A DNA stretch of 64,000 nt from Paragordius varius (Eukaryota; Nematomorpha). Below the pieces are notes generated by a model. It searched no databases, had not been told where the DNA came from, and saw only the letters and a list, made by a program, of their open reading frames with translations. Each line of letters starts with the position of its first letter. The first letter of the stretch is position 1. This document shows positions 12,601-28,000 of the stretch, piece after piece. Made by a program: the position numbers and the translations under genes. The stretch covers positions 620,001 to 684,000 of the forward strand of contig OZ176056.1 in NCBI GenBank assembly GCA_964247055.1, in the 5' to 3' direction.

Positions 12601-15540
12601 ATACTTTAAAAATTAATGTATAAAACTAGTCGCATCAATACTCAAGTTAAACTTTGACTTAAAAATCGGATATTGGTCACCGGTGAACAAAATTATTTTT
12701 TATACATTTTCTTAGTAGGACTACATCAAAATATAGAGATATTTTGACAAATTCTTTCATATCCGATTTTTAAAACGATACTTTAAAAATTAATGTATTA
12801 AACTAGTCGCATCAATACTCAATTTAAACTTTGTCCTTAAAAATCGGATATTGGTCACAGGTGAACAAAATTATTTTTTATACATTATCTTAGTAGGACT
12901 ACATCAAAATATAGAGATAGTTTGACAAACTCTTTCATATCCGATTTTTACAGCGATACTTTAAAAATTAATGTATAAAACTAGTCGCATCAATACTCAA
13001 GTTAAACTTTGTCCTTAAAAATCGGATATTGGTCACAGTTGAACAAAATTATTTTTTATACATTATCTTAGTAGGACTACATCAAAATATAGAGATAGTT
13101 TGACAAACTCTTTCATATCCGATTTTTACAGCGATACTTTAAAAAATAATGTATAAAAGTAGTCGCATCAATACTCAAGTTAAACTTTGTCCTTAAAAAT
13201 CGGATATTGGTCACAGGTGAACAAAATTATTTTTTATACATTATCTTAGTAGGACTACATCAAAATATAGAGATAGTTTGACAAACTCTTTCATATCCGA
13301 TTTTTACAGCGATACTTTAAAAATTAATGTATAAAACTAGTCGCATCAATACTCAAGTTAAACTTTGTCCTTAAAAATCGGATATTGGTCACAGTTGAAC
13401 AAAATTATTTTTTATACATTATCTTAGTAGGACTACATCAAAATATAGAGATAGTTTGACAAACTCTTTCATATCCGATTTTTACAGCGATACTTTAAAA
13501 AATAATGTATAAAAGTAGTCGCCACAATACTCAAGTTAAACTTTGTCCTTAAAAATGGGATATTGGTCACAGGTGAACAAAATTATTTTTTATACATTAT
13601 CTTAGTAGGACTACATCAAAATATAGAGATACTTTGACAAACTCTTTCATATCCGATTTTTACAGCGATACTTTAAAAATTAATGTATAAAACTAGTCGC
13701 ATCATTAGTCAAGTCTTTGTCCTTAAAAATCGGATATTGGTCACAGGTGAACAAAATTATTTTTTATACATTATCTTAGTAGGACTACATCAAAATATAG
13801 AGATAGTTTGACAAACTCTTTCATATCCGATTTTTACAGCGATACTTTAAAAAATAATGTATAAAAGTAGTCGCATCAATACTCAAGTTAAACTTTGTCC
13901 GTAAAAATCGGATATTGGTCACCGGTTAACAAAACTATTATTTATACATTCTCTTAGTAAGACTACATCAAAATATAGAGATAGTTTGACAAACTCTTTC
14001 ATATCCGATTTTTACAGCGATACTTTAAAAATTAATTTATAAAACTAGTCGCAAAAATACTCAAGTTAAACTTTGTCCTTAAAATCGGATATTGGTCGCC
14101 GCTAAAGAAAATTATTTTTTGTACATTCTCTTAGTAGGACTACATCAAAATATAGAGATAGTTTGACAAACTCTTTCATATCCGATTTTTACAACGATAC
14201 TTTAAAAATTAATGTATAAAACTAGTCGCATCATTAGTCAAGTCTTTGTCCTTAAAAATCGGATATTGGTCGCCGGTAAAGAAAATTATTTTTTATACAT
14301 TCTCTTAGTAGAACTACATCAAAATATAGAGATAGTTTGACAAACTCTTTCATATCCGATTTTTACAACGATACTTTAAAAAATAATGTATAAAACTTGC
14401 CGCATCATTAGTCAAATTAAATTGTCCTTATAAATCTGATATTGGTCACCGGAACAAAATTAATTTTTATACATTCTCTTAATAGGACTACATCATAATA
14501 TAAAGATATTTTAACAAATTCTTTCATATCCGATTTTTACAACGATACTTTAAAAAATAATGTATAAAAGTAGTCGCATCAATACTCAAGTTAAACTTTG
14601 TCCTTAAAAATCGGATATTGGTCACCGGTTAACAAAACTATTTTTTATACATTCTCTTAGTAGGACTAGATCAAAATATAGAGATAGTTTGACAAACTCT
14701 TTCATATCCGATTTTTACAGCGATACATTAAAAATTAATGTATAAAACTAGTCGCATCAATACTCAAGTTAAACTTTGTCCTTAAAAATCGGATATTGGT
14801 CACAGGTGAACAAAATTATTTTTTATACATTATCTTAGTAGGACTACATCAAAATATAGAGATAGTTTGACAAACTCTTTCATATCCGATTTTTACAGCG
14901 ATACTTTAAAAATTAATGTATAAAACTAGTCGCATCAATACTCAAGTTAAACTTTGACTTAAAAATCGGATATTGGTCACCGGTGAACAAAATTATTTTT
15001 TATACATTTTCTTAGTAGGACTACATCAAAATATAGAGATATTTTGACAAATTCTTTCATATCCGATTTTTAAAACGATACTTTAAAAATTAATGTATAA
15101 AACTAGTCGCATCAATACTCAATTTAAACTTTGTCCTTAAAAATCGGATATTGGTCACAGGTGAACAAAATTATTTTTTATACATTCTCTTAGTAGGACT
15201 ACATCAATATATAGAGATAGTTTGACAAACTCTTTCATATCCGATTTTTACAGCGATACTTTAAAAATTAATGTATAAAAGTAGTCGCATCAATACTCAA
15301 GTTAAACTTTGTCCTTAAAAATCGGATATTGGTCACAGTTGAACAAAATTATTTTTTATACATTATCTTAGTAGGACTACATCAAAATATAGAGATAGTT
15401 TGACAAACTCTTTCATATCCGATTTTTACAGCGATACTTTAAAAATTAATGTATAAAACTAGTCGCATCAATACTCAAGTTAAACTTTGACTTAAAAATC
15501 GGATATTGGTCACCGGTGAACAAAATTATTTTTTATACAT
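9601..15540 (+). repeat. Family A satellite, rearranged copies
   Basis: The same monomer types as 1-9600 but in shuffled order. The CTCTTAATAGG marker monomer recurs at 10764, 12176 and 14476, at offsets of 1947, 1412 and 2300 bp, where the regular unit would give 2655. This suggests deletions of several monomers by unequal exchange. Nothing other than satellite is seen. Confidence 0.8.
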
Positions 15541-16560
15541 TATCTTAGTAAGACTACATCAAAATGTAGAAATAGTTTGACAAACTCTTTCATATCCGAT
15601 TTTTACAACGATACTTTAAAAATTAATGTATTTAACTAGTCGCATCAATACTCAAGTTAAACTTTGTCCTTAAAAATCGGATATTGGTCACCGGTGAACA
15701 AAATTATTTTTTATACATTCTCTTAGCAAGACTACATCAAAATATAGAGATAGTTTGACAAACTCTTCCATATTCGATTTTTACAACGATACTTTAAAAA
15801 TTAATGTATAAAACTAGTCGTATCAATAAATCGCATCAATACTCAAGTTAAACTTTGTCCTTAAAAATCGGATATTGGTCACCGGTGAACAAAATTATTT
15901 TTTATACATTCTCTTAGTAGGACTACATCAAAATATAGAGATGGTTTGGCAAACTCTTTCATATCCGATTTTTACAACGATACTTTAAAAATTAATGTAT
16001 AAAACTAGTCGCATCAATACTCAAGTTAAACTTTGTCCTTAAAAATCGAATATTGGTCACCGGTGAACAAAATTATTTTTTATACATTCTCTTAGTAAGA
16101 CTACATCAAAATATAGAGATAGTTTGGCAAACTCTTTCATATCCGATTTTTACAACGATACTTTAAAAATTAATGTATAAAACTAGTCGCATCAATGCTC
16201 AAGTTAAACTTTGTCCTTAAAAATCGGACATTGGTCACCGGTGAACAAAATTTTTTTTTATACATTCTCTTAGTAAGACTACATCAAAATATAGAGATAG
16301 TTTGGCAAACTCTTTCATATCCGATTTTTACAACGATACTTTAAACATAAATGTATAAGCATCAATGCTCAAGTTAAACTTTGTCCTTAAAAATCGCACA
16401 TTGGTCACCGGTGAACAAAATTATTTTTTATACATTCTCTTCGTAAGACTACATCAAAATATAGAAATAGTTTGACAAACTCTTTCATATCCGATTTTTA
16501 CAACGATACTTTAAAAATTAATGTATTAAAAAAGTCGCATTAATACTCAAGTTAAACTTT
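15541..16560 (+). repeat. Island of diverged satellite monomers
   Basis: About six consecutive monomers with many substitutions rare elsewhere: CTTAGCAAGAC, GGTTTGGCAAACTC, CATATTCGAT, TCGGACATTGG, CTTCGTAAGAC and a monomer reduced to AAACATAAATGTATAAGC. A 13-bp internal repeat (TCGTATCAATAAATCGCATC) lies at 15819-15838. No clear higher-order copy of the stretch is present in this window. It sits between families A and B. Confidence 0.75.
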
Positions 16561-17730
16561 GTCCTTAAAAATCGGATATTGGTCACAGGTGAACAAAATT
16601 ATTTAATATACATTCTCTTAGTAGGACTACATCAATATATAGAGATAGTTTGAGAAACTCTCTCATATCCGATTTTTACAGCGATACTTTAAAAATTAAT
16701 GTATAAAAGTAGTCGCATCAATACTCAAGTTAAACTTTGTCCTTAAAAATCGGATATTGGTCACCGGTTAACAAAACTATTTTTTATACATTCTCTTAGT
16801 AAGACTACATCAAAATATAGAGATAGTTTGACAAACTCTTTCATATCCGATTTTTACAGCGATACTTTAAAAATTAATTTATAAAACTAGTCGCAACAAT
16901 ACTCAAGTTAAACTTTGTCCTTAAAATCGGATATTGGTCGCCGCTAAAGAAAATTATTTTTTGTACATTCTCTTAGTAGGACTACATCAAAATATAGAGA
17001 TAGTTTGACAAACTCTTTCATATCCGATTTTTACAACGATACTTTAAAAATTAATGTATAAAACTAGTCGCATCATTAGTCAAGTCTTTGTCATTAAAAA
17101 TCGGATATTGGTCGCCGGTAAAGAAAATTATTTTTTATACATTCTCTTAGTAGAACTACATCAAAATATAGAGATAGTTTGACAAACTCTTTCATATCCG
17201 ATTTTTACAACGATACTTTAAAAATTAATGTATAAAACTTGCCGCATCATTAGTCAAATTAAATTGTCCTTATAAATCTGATATTGGTCACCGGAACAAA
17301 ATTAATTTTTATACATTCTCTTAATAAGACTACATCATAATATAAAGATATTTTGACAAATTCTTTCATATCCGATTTTTACAACGATACTTTAAAAAAT
17401 AATGTATAAAAGTAGTCGCATCAATACTCAAGTTAAACTTTGTCCTTAAAAATCGGATATTGGTCACCGGTTAACAAAACTATTTTTTATACATTATCTT
17501 AGTAGGACTACATCAAAATATAGAGATAGTTTGACAAACTCTTTCTTATCCGATTTTTACAGCGATACTTTAAAAATTAATGTATAAAACTAGTCGCATC
17601 AATACTCAAGTTAAACTTTGACTTAAAAATCGGATATTGGTCACCGGTGAACAAAATTATTTTTTATACATTTTCTTAGTAGGACTACATCAAAATATAG
17701 AGATATTTTGACAAATTCTTTCATATCCGA
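16561..17730 (+). repeat. Satellite mosaic between families A and B
   Basis: Monomers of mixed type: one with ATTTAATATACATTC and GAGAAACTCTCTC (16601-16660), as in family B, followed by family A-like monomers including the CTCTTAATAAGAC type at 17318. Nothing but satellite is visible. Confidence 0.75.
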
Positions 17731-19850
17731 TTTTTACAGCGATACTTTAAAAATTAATGTATAAAACTAGTCGCATCAATACTCAAGTTAAACTTTGTCC
17801 TTAAAAATCGGATATTGCTCACAGGTGAACAAAATTATTTTTTATACATTATCTTAGTAGGACTACATCAAAATATAGAGATAGTTTGACAAACCTTTCA
17901 TATCCGATTTTTACAGCGATACTTTAAAAATTAATGTATAAAACTAGTCGCATCAATACTCAAGTTAAACTTTGTCCTTAAAAATCGGATATTGGTCACA
18001 GGTGAACAAAATTATTTTTTATACATTATCTTAGTAGGACTACATCAAAATATAGAGATAGTTTGACAAACCTTTCATATTCGATTTTTACAACGATACT
18101 TTAAAAATTAATGTATAAAACTAGTCGCATCAATACTCAAGTTAAACTTTGTCCTTAAAAATCGGATATTGGTCACAGGTGAACAAAATTATTTTTTATA
18201 CATTATCTTAGTAGGACTACATCAAAATATAGAGATAGTTTGACAAACCTTTCATATCCGATTTTTACAGCGATACTTTAAAAATTAATGTATAAAACTA
18301 GTCGCATCAATACTCAAGTTAAACTTTGTCCTTAAAAATCGGATATTGGTCACAGGTGAACAAAATTATTTTTTATACATTATCTTAGTAGGACTACATC
18401 AAAATATAGAGATAGTTTGACAAACCTTTCATATCCGATTTTTACAACGATACTTTAAAAATTAATGTATAAAACTAGTCGCATCAATACTCAAGTTAAA
18501 CTTTGTCCTTAAAAATCGGATATTGGTCACAGGTGAACAAAATTATTTTTTATACATTATCTTAGTAGGACTACATCAAAATATAGAGATAGTTTGACAA
18601 ACCTTTCATATCCGATTTTTACAGCGATACTTTAAAAATTAATGTATAAAACTAGTCGCATCAATACTCAAGTTAAACTTTGTCCTTAAAAATCGGATAT
18701 TGGTCACAGGTGAACAAAATTATTTAATATACATTCTCTTAGTAGGACTACATCAATATATAGAGATAGTTTGAGAAACTCTCTCATATCCGATTTTTAC
18801 AGCGATACTTTAAAAATTAATGTATAAAACTAGTCGCATCAATACTCAAGTTAAACTTTGTCCTTAAAAATCGGATATTGGTCACAGGTGAACAAAACTA
18901 TTTTTTATACATTATCTTAGTAGGACTACATCAAAATATAGAGATAATTTGACAAACTCTTTCATATCCGATTTTTACAACGATACTTTAAAAATTAATT
19001 TATAAAACTAGTCGCATCAATACTCAAGTTAAACATTGTCCTTAAGAATCGGATATTGGTCGCGGATAAAGAAAATTATTTTTTATACATTCTCTTAGTA
19101 GGACTACATCAAAATATAGAGATAGTTTGACAAACTCTTTCATATCCAATTTTTACAACGATACTTTAAAAATTAATGTATAAAACTAGTCGCATCATTA
19201 GTCAAGTCTTTGTCCTTAAAAATCGGATATTGGTCGCCGGTAAAGAAAATTATTTTTTTACATTCTCTTAGTAGGACTACATCAAAATATAGAGATAGTT
19301 TGACAAACTCTTTCATATCCGATTTTTACAACGATACTTTAAAAATTAATGTATAAAAGTAGTCGCATCAATACTCAAGTTAAACTTTGTCCTTAAAAAT
19401 CGGATATTGGTCACCGGTTAACAAAACTATTTTGTATACACTCTCTTAGTAGGACTACATCAAAATATAGAGATAGTTTGACAAACTCTTTCATATCCGA
19501 TTTTTACAGCGATACTTTAAAAATTAATGTCTAAAACTAGTCGCATCAATACTCAAGTTAAACTTTGTCCTTAAAATCGGATATTGGTCGCCGCTAAAGA
19601 AAATTATTTTTTATACATTCTCTTAGTAGGACTACATCAAAATATAGAGATAGTTTGACAAACTCTTTCATATCCGATTTTTACAACGATACTTTAAAAA
19701 TTAATGTATAAAACTAGTCGCATCATTAGTCAAGTCTTTGTCCTTAAAAATCGGATATTGGTCGCCGGTAAAGAAAATTATTTTTTATACATTCTCTTAG
19801 TAGGACTACATCAAAATATAGAGATAGTTTGAGAAACTCTCTCATATCCG
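17731..19850 (+). repeat. Family B 12-monomer repeat, copy 1 (2121 bp)
   Basis: A higher-order unit that repeats at an offset of exactly 2121 bp: AAACCTTTC at 17891 and 20012, CATATTCGAT at about 18077 and 20198, ATTTAATATA at 18722 and 20843, AAACATTGTCC at 19031 and 21152. It contains five successive monomers with the one-base-shorter AAACCTTTC. At least four single-base differences from copy 2 were seen (near 17818, 19148, 19434 and 19531), so the duplication is recent. Confidence 0.88.
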
Positions 19851-21840
19851 ATTTTTACAGCGATACTTTAAAAATTAATGTATAAAACTAGTCGCATCAA
19901 TACTCAAGTTAAACTTTGTCCTTAAAAATCGGATATTGGTCACAGGTGAACAAAATTATTTTTTATACATTATCTTAGTAGGACTACATCAAAATATAGA
20001 GATAGTTTGACAAACCTTTCATATCCGATTTTTACAGCGATACTTTAAAAATTAATGTATAAAACTAGTCGCATCAATACTCAAGTTAAACTTTGTCCTT
20101 AAAAATCGGATATTGGTCACAGGTGAACAAAATTATTTTTTATACATTATCTTAGTAGGACTACATCAAAATATAGAGATAGTTTGACAAACCTTTCATA
20201 TTCGATTTTTACAACGATACTTTAAAAATTAATGTATAAAACTAGTCGCATCAATACTCAAGTTAAACTTTGTCCTTAAAAATCGGATATTGGTCACAGG
20301 TGAACAAAATTATTTTTTATACATTATCTTAGTAGGACTACATCAAAATATAGAGATAGTTTGACAAACCTTTCATATCCGATTTTTACAGCGATACTTT
20401 AAAAATTAATGTATAAAACTAGTCGCATCAATACTCAAGTTAAACTTTGTCCTTAAAAATCGGATATTGGTCACAGGTGAACAAAATTATTTTTTATACA
20501 TTATCTTAGTAGGACTACATCAAAATATAGAGATAGTTTGACAAACCTTTCATATCCGATTTTTACAACGATACTTTAAAAATTAATGTATAAAACTAGT
20601 CGCATCAATACTCAAGTTAAACTTTGTCCTTAAAAATCGGATATTGGTCACAGGTGAACAAAATTATTTTTTATACATTATCTTAGTAGGACTACATCAA
20701 AATATAGAGATAGTTTGACAAACCTTTCATATCCGATTTTTACAGCGATACTTTAAAAATTAATGTATAAAACTAGTCGCATCAATACTCAAGTTAAACT
20801 TTGTCCTTAAAAATCGGATATTGGTCACAGGTGAACAAAATTATTTAATATACATTCTCTTAGTAGGACTACATCAATATATAGAGATAGTTTGAGAAAC
20901 TCTCTCATATCCGATTTTTACAGCGATACTTTAAAAATTAATGTATAAAACTAGTCGCATCAATACTCAAGTTAAACTTTGTCCTTAAAAATCGGATATT
21001 GGTCACAGGTGAACAAAACTATTTTTTATACATTATCTTAGTAGGACTACATCAAAATATAGAGATAATTTGACAAACTCTTTCATATCCGATTTTTACA
21101 ACGATACTTTAAAAATTAATTTATAAAACTAGTCGCATCAATACTCAAGTTAAACATTGTCCTTAAGAATCGGATATTGGTCGCGGATAAAGAAAATTAT
21201 TTTTTATACATTCTCTTAGTAGGACTACATCAAAATATAGAGATAGTTTGACAAACTCTTTCATATCCGATTTTTACAACGATACTTTAAAAATTAATGT
21301 ATAAAACTAGTCGCATCATTAGTCAAGTCTTTGTCCTTAAAAATCGGATATTGGTCGCCGGTAAAGAAAATTATTTTTTTACATTCTCTTAGTAGGACTA
21401 CATCAAAATATAGAGATAGTTTGACAAACTCTTTCATATCCGATTTTTACAACGATACTTTAAAAATTAATGTATAAAAGTAGTCGCATCAATACTCAAG
21501 TTAAACTTTGTCCTTAAAAATCGGATATTGGTCACCGGTTAACAAAACTATTTTTTATACACTCTCTTAGTAGGACTACATCAAAATATAGAGATAGTTT
21601 GACAAACTCTTTCATATCCGATTTTTACAGCGATACTTTAAAAATTAATGTATAAAACTAGTCGCATCAATACTCAAGTTAAACTTTGTCCTTAAAATCG
21701 GATATTGGTCGCCGCTAAAGAAAATTATTTTTTATACATTCTCTTAGTAGGACTACATCAAAATATAGAGATAGTTTGACAAACTCTTTCATATCCGATT
21801 TTTACAACGATACTTTAAAAATTAATGTATAAAACTAGTC
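19851..21840 (+). repeat. Family B 12-monomer repeat, copy 2
   Basis: A second copy of the preceding unit. After about 21840 it breaks register and repeats the last two monomers (about 354 bp; the TATACACTCTC marker recurs near 21557 and 21911). At positions where the two copies differ, copy 2 carries the common family base, so the private changes lie in copy 1. Confidence 0.85.
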
Positions 21841-24800
21841 GCATCAATACTCAAGTTAAACTTTGTCCTTAAAAATCGGATATTGGTCACCGGTTAACAA
21901 AACTATATTTTATACACTCTCTTAGTAGGACTACATCAAAATATAGAGATAGTTTGACAAACTCTTTCATATCCGATTTTTACAGCGATACTTTAAAAAT
22001 TAATGTATAAAACTAGTCGCATCAATACTCAAGTTAAACTTTGTCCTTAAAATCGGATATTGGTCGCCGCTAAAGAAAATTATTTTTTATACATTCTCTT
22101 AGTAGGACTACATCAAAATATAGAGATAGTTTGACAAACTCTTTCATATCCGATTTTTACAACGATACTTTAAAAATTAATGTATAAAACTAGTCGCATC
22201 ATTAGTCAAGTCTTTGTCCTTAAAAATCGGATATTGGTCGCCGGTAAAGAAAATTATTTTTTATACATTCTCTTAGTAGGACTACATCAAAATATAGAGA
22301 TAGTTTGAGAAACTCTCTCATATCCGATTTTTACAGCGATACTTTAAAAATTAATGTATAAAACTAGTCGCATCAATACTCAAGTTAAACTTTGTAAAAA
22401 TCGGATATTGGTCACAGGTGAACAAAATTATTTTTTATACATTATCTTAGTAGGACTACATCAAAATATAGAGATAGTTTGACAAACTCTTTCATATCCG
22501 ATTTTTACAGCGATACTTTAAAAAATAATGTATAAAAGTAGTCGCATCAATACTCAAGTTAAACTTTGTCCGTAAAAATCGGATATTGGTCACCGGTTAA
22601 CAAAACTATTTTTTATACATTCTCTTAGTAAGACTACATCAAAATATAGAGATAGTTTGATAAACTCTTTCATATCCGATTTTTACAGCGATACTTTAAA
22701 AATTAATGTATAAAACTAGTCGCATCAATACTCAAGTTAAACTTTGTCCTTAAAATCGGATATTGGTCGCCGCTAAAGAAAATTATTTTTTATACATTCT
22801 CTTAGTAGGACTACATCAAAATATAGAGATAGTTTGACAAACTCTTTCATATTCGATTTTTACAACGATACTTTAAAAATTAATGTATAAAACTAGTCGC
22901 ATCATTAGTCAAGTCTTTGTCCTTAAAAATCGGATATTGGTCGCCGGTAAAGAAAATTATTTTTTATACATTCTCTTAGTAGGACTACATCAAAATATAG
23001 AGATAGTTTGAGAAACTCTCTCATATCCGATTTTTACAGCGATACTTTAAAAATTAATGTATAAAACTAGTTGCATCAATACTCAAGTTAAACTTTGTCC
23101 TTAAAAATCGGATATTGGTCACAGGTGAACAAAATTATTTTTTATACATTATCTTAGTAGGACTACATCAAAATATAGAGATAGTTTGACAAACTCTTTC
23201 ATATCCGATTTTTACAGCGATACTTTAAAAATTAATTTATAAAACTAGTCGCATCAATACTCAAGTTAAACTTTGTCCTTAAAATCGGATATTGGTCATG
23301 GGTGAACAAAATTAATTTTAACACATTCTCTTAATAGGACTACATCATAATATAAAGATATTTTGACAAATTCTTTCATATCCGATTTTTACAACGATAC
23401 TTTAAAAAATAATGTATAAAACTAGTCGCATCATTAGTCAAGTCTTTGTCCTTAAAAATCGGATATTGGTCGCCGGTAAAGAAAATTATTTTTTATACAT
23501 TCTCTTAGTAGGACTACATCAAAATATAGAGATAGTTTGACAAACTCTTTCATATCCGATTTTTACAAAGATACTTTAAAAATTAATGTATAAAACTAGC
23601 CGCATCATTAGTCAAATTAAATTGTCCTTATAAATCTGATATTGGTCACCGGTGAACAAAATTAATTTTTATACATTCTCTTAATAGGACTACATCATAA
23701 TATAAAGATATTTTGACAAATTCTTTCATATCCGATTTTTACAACGATACTTTAAAAAATAATGTATAAAAGTAGTCGCATCAATACTCAAGTTAAACTT
23801 TGTCCTTAAAAATCGGATATTGGTCACAGGTAAACAAAATTATTTTTTTTACATTATCTTAGTAGGACTACATCAAAATATAGAGATAGTTTGACAAACT
23901 CTTTCATATCCGATTTTTACAGCGATACTTTAAAAATTAATGTATAAAACTAGTCGCATCAATACTCAAGTTAAACATTGTCCTTAAGAATCGGATATTG
24001 GTCGCGGATAAAAAAAATTATTTTTTATACATTCTCTTAGTAGGACTACATCAAAATATAGAGATAGTTTGACAAACTCTTTCATATCCGATTTTTACAA
24101 CGATACTTTAAAAATTAATGTATAAAACTAGTCGCATCATTAGTCAAGTCTTTGTCCTTAAAAATCGGATATTGGTCGCCGGTAAAGAAAATTATTTTTT
24201 ATACATTCTCTTAGTAGGACTACATCAAAATATAGAGATAGTTTGACAAACTCTTTCATATCCGATTTTTACAGCGATACTTTAAAAATTAATGTATAAA
24301 ACTAGTCGCATCAATACTCAAGTTAAACTTTGTCCTTAAAAATCGGATATTGGTCACAGGTAAACAAAATTATTTTTTATACATTATCTTAGTAGGACTA
24401 CATCAAAATATAGAGATAGTTTGACAAACTCTTTCATATCCGATTTTTACAGCGATACTTTAAAAATTAATGTATAAAACTAGTCGCATTTATACTCAAG
24501 TTAAACTTTGTCCTTAAAAATCGGATATTGGTCACAGGTAAACAAAATTATTTTTTATACATTCTCTTAGTAGGACTACATAAAATATAGAGATAGTTTG
24601 ACAAACTCTTTCATATCCGATTTTTACAACGATACTTTAAAAATTAATAAAACTAGTCGCATCAATAGTCAAGTTAAACTTTGTCCTTAAAAATCGGATA
24701 TTGGTCACCCGTGAACAAAATTATTTTTTATACATTCTCTTAGTAAGACTACATCAAAATATAGAGATAGTTTGACAAACTCTTTCATATCCGATTTTTA

Positions 24801-25000
24801 CAACGATACTTTAAAAATTAATGTATAAAACTAGTCGCATCAATACTCAAGTTAAACTTTGTCCTTAAAAATCAGATATTGGTCACCGGTGAAAAATAAT
24901 TTTTTAAACATTTTCTTAGTAGGACTACATCAAAATATAGAGATAGTTTGACAAACTATTTCATATCCGATTTTTACAACGATACCTTAAAAATTAATGT
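21841..25000 (+). repeat. Satellite mosaic (block C)
   Basis: Mixed monomers: family B types (AAACATTGTCCTTAAGAATC again near 23972), family A CTCTTAATAGG types near 23328 and 23683, one monomer with a 6-bp loss (TTTGTAAAAATCGG near 22391), and the first ATTAATAAAAC short monomer near 24644. Nothing but satellite is visible. Confidence 0.8.
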
Positions 25001-28000
25001 ATAAAACTAGTCGCATCAATACTCAATTTAAACTTTGTCCTTAAAAATCGGATATTGGTCGCCGGTAAAGAAAATTATTTTTTTACATTCTCTTAGTAGG
25101 ACTACATCAAAATATAGAGATAGTTTGACAAACTCTTTCATATCCGATTTTTACAACGATACTTTAAAAATTAATGTATAAAAGTAGTCGCATCAATACT
25201 CAAGTTAAACTTTGTCCTTAAAAATCGGATATTTATCACCGGTTAACAAAACTATTTTTTATACACTCTCTTAGTAGGACTACATCAAAATATAGAGATA
25301 GTTTGACAAACTCTTTCATATCCGATTTTTACAGCGATACTTTAAAAATTAATGTATAAAACTAGTCGCATCAATACTCAAGTTAAACTTTGTCCTTAAA
25401 AATCGGATATTGGTCACAGGTAAACAAAATTATTTTTATACATTATCTTAGTAGGACTACATCAAAATATAGAGATAGTTTGACAAACTCTTTCATATCC
25501 GATTTTTACAGCGATACTTTAAAAATTAATGTATAAAACTAGTCGCATCAATACTCAAGTTAAACTTTGTCCTTAAAAATCAGATATTGGTCACCGGTGA
25601 AAAATTATTTTTTATACATTTTCTTAGTAGGACTACATCAAAATATAGAGATAGTTTGACAAACTATTTCATATCCGATTTTTACAACGATACCTTAAAA
25701 ATTAATGTATAAAACTAGTCGCATCAATACTCAATTTAAACTTTGTCCTTAAAAATCGGATATTGGTCGCCAGTAAAGAAAATTATTTTTTTACATTCTC
25801 TTAGTAGGACTACATCAAAATATAGAGATAGTTTGACAAACTCTTTCATATCCGATTTTTACAACGATACTTTAAAAATTAATGTATAAAAGTAGTCGCA
25901 TCAATACTCAAGTTAAACTTTGTCCTTATAAATCGGATATTTATCACCGGTTAACAAAACTATTTTTTATACACTCTCTTAGTAGGACTACATCAAAATA
26001 TAGAGATAGTTTGACAAACTCTTTCATATCCGATTTTTACAGCGATACTTTAAAAATTAATGTATAAAACTAGTTGCATCAATACTCAAGTTAAACTTTG
26101 TCCTTAAAAATCGGATATTGGTCACAGGTAAACAAAATTATTTTTATACATTATCTTAGTAGGACTACATCAAAATATAGAGATAGTTTGACAAACTCTT
26201 TCATATCCGATTTTTACAGCGATACTTTAAAAATTAATGTATAAAACTAGTCGCATCAATACTCAAGTTAAACTTTGTCCTTAAAAATCGGATATTGGTC
26301 ACAGGTAAACAAAATTATTTTTTATACATTCTCTTAGTAGGACTACATCAAAATATAGAGATAGTTTGACAAACTCTTTCATATCCGATTTTTACAGCGA
26401 TACTTTAAAAATTAATGTATAAAACTAGTCGCATCAATACTCAAGTTAAACTTTGTCCTTAAAAATCGGATATTGGTCACAGTTGAACAAAATTATTTTT
26501 TATACATTCTCTTGGACTACATCAAAATATAGAGATAGTTTGACAAACTCTTTCATATCCGATTTTTACAACGATACTTTAAAAATTAATAAAACTAGTC
26601 GCATCAATAGTCAAGTTAAACTTTGTCCTTAAAAATCGGATATTGGTCACCCGTGAACAAAATTATTTTTTATACATTCTCTTAGTAAGACTACATCAAA
26701 ATATAGAGATAGTTTGACAAACTCTTTCATATCCGATTTTTACAACGATACTTTAAAAATTAATGTATAAAACTAGTCGCATCAATACTCAATTTAAACT
26801 TTGTCCTTAAAAATCGGATATTGGTCGCCGGTAAAGAAAATTATTTTTTTACATTCTCTTAGTAGGACTACATCAAAATATAGAGATAGTTTGACAAACT
26901 CTTTCATATCCGATTTTTACAACGATACTTTAAAAAATAATGTATAAAAGTAGTCGCATCAATACTCAAGTTAAACTTTGTCCTTATAAATCGGATATTT
27001 ATCACCGGTTAACAAAACTATTTTTTATACACTCTCTTAGTAGGACTACATCAAAATATAGAGATAGTTTGACAAACTCTTTCATATCCGATTTTTACAG
27101 CGATAGTTTAAAAATTAATGTATAAAACTAGTTGCATCAATACTCAAGTTAAACTTTGTCCTTAAAAATCGGATATTGGTCACAGGTAAACAAAATTATT
27201 TTTATACATTATCTTAGTAGGACTACATCAAAATATAGAGATAGTTTGACAAACTCTTTCATATCCGATTTTTACAGCGATACATTAAAAATTAATGTAT
27301 AAAACTAGTCGCATCAATACTCAAGTTAAACTTTGTCCTTAAAAATCGGATATTGGTCACAGGTAAACAAAATTATTTTTTATACATTCTCTTAGTAGGA
27401 CTACATCAAAATATAGAGATAGTTTGACAAACTCTTTCATATCCGATTTTTACAGCTATACTTTAAAAATTAATGTATAAAACTAGTCGCATCAATACTC
27501 AAGTTAAACTTTGTCCTTAAAAATCGGATATTGGTCACAGTTGAACAAAATTATTTTTTATACATTCTCTTGGACTACATCAAAATATAGAGATAGTTTG
27601 ACAAACTCTTTCATATCCGATTTTTACAACGATACTTTAAAAATTAATAAAACTAGTCGCATCAATAGTCAAGTTAAACTTTGTCCTTAAAAATCGGATA
27701 TTGGTCACCCGTGAACAAAATTATTTTTTATACATTCTCTTAGTAAGACTACATCAAAATATAGAGATAGTTTGACAAACTCTTTCATATCCGATTTTTA
27801 CAACGATACTTTAAAAATTAATGTATAAAACTAGTCGCATCAATACTCAAGTTAAACTTTGTCCTTAAAAATCAGATATTGGTCACCGGTGAAAAATTAT
27901 TTTTTATACATTTTCTTAGTAGGACTACATCAAAATATAGAGATAGTTTGACAAACTATTTCATATCCGATTTTTACAACGATACCTTAAAAATTAATGT

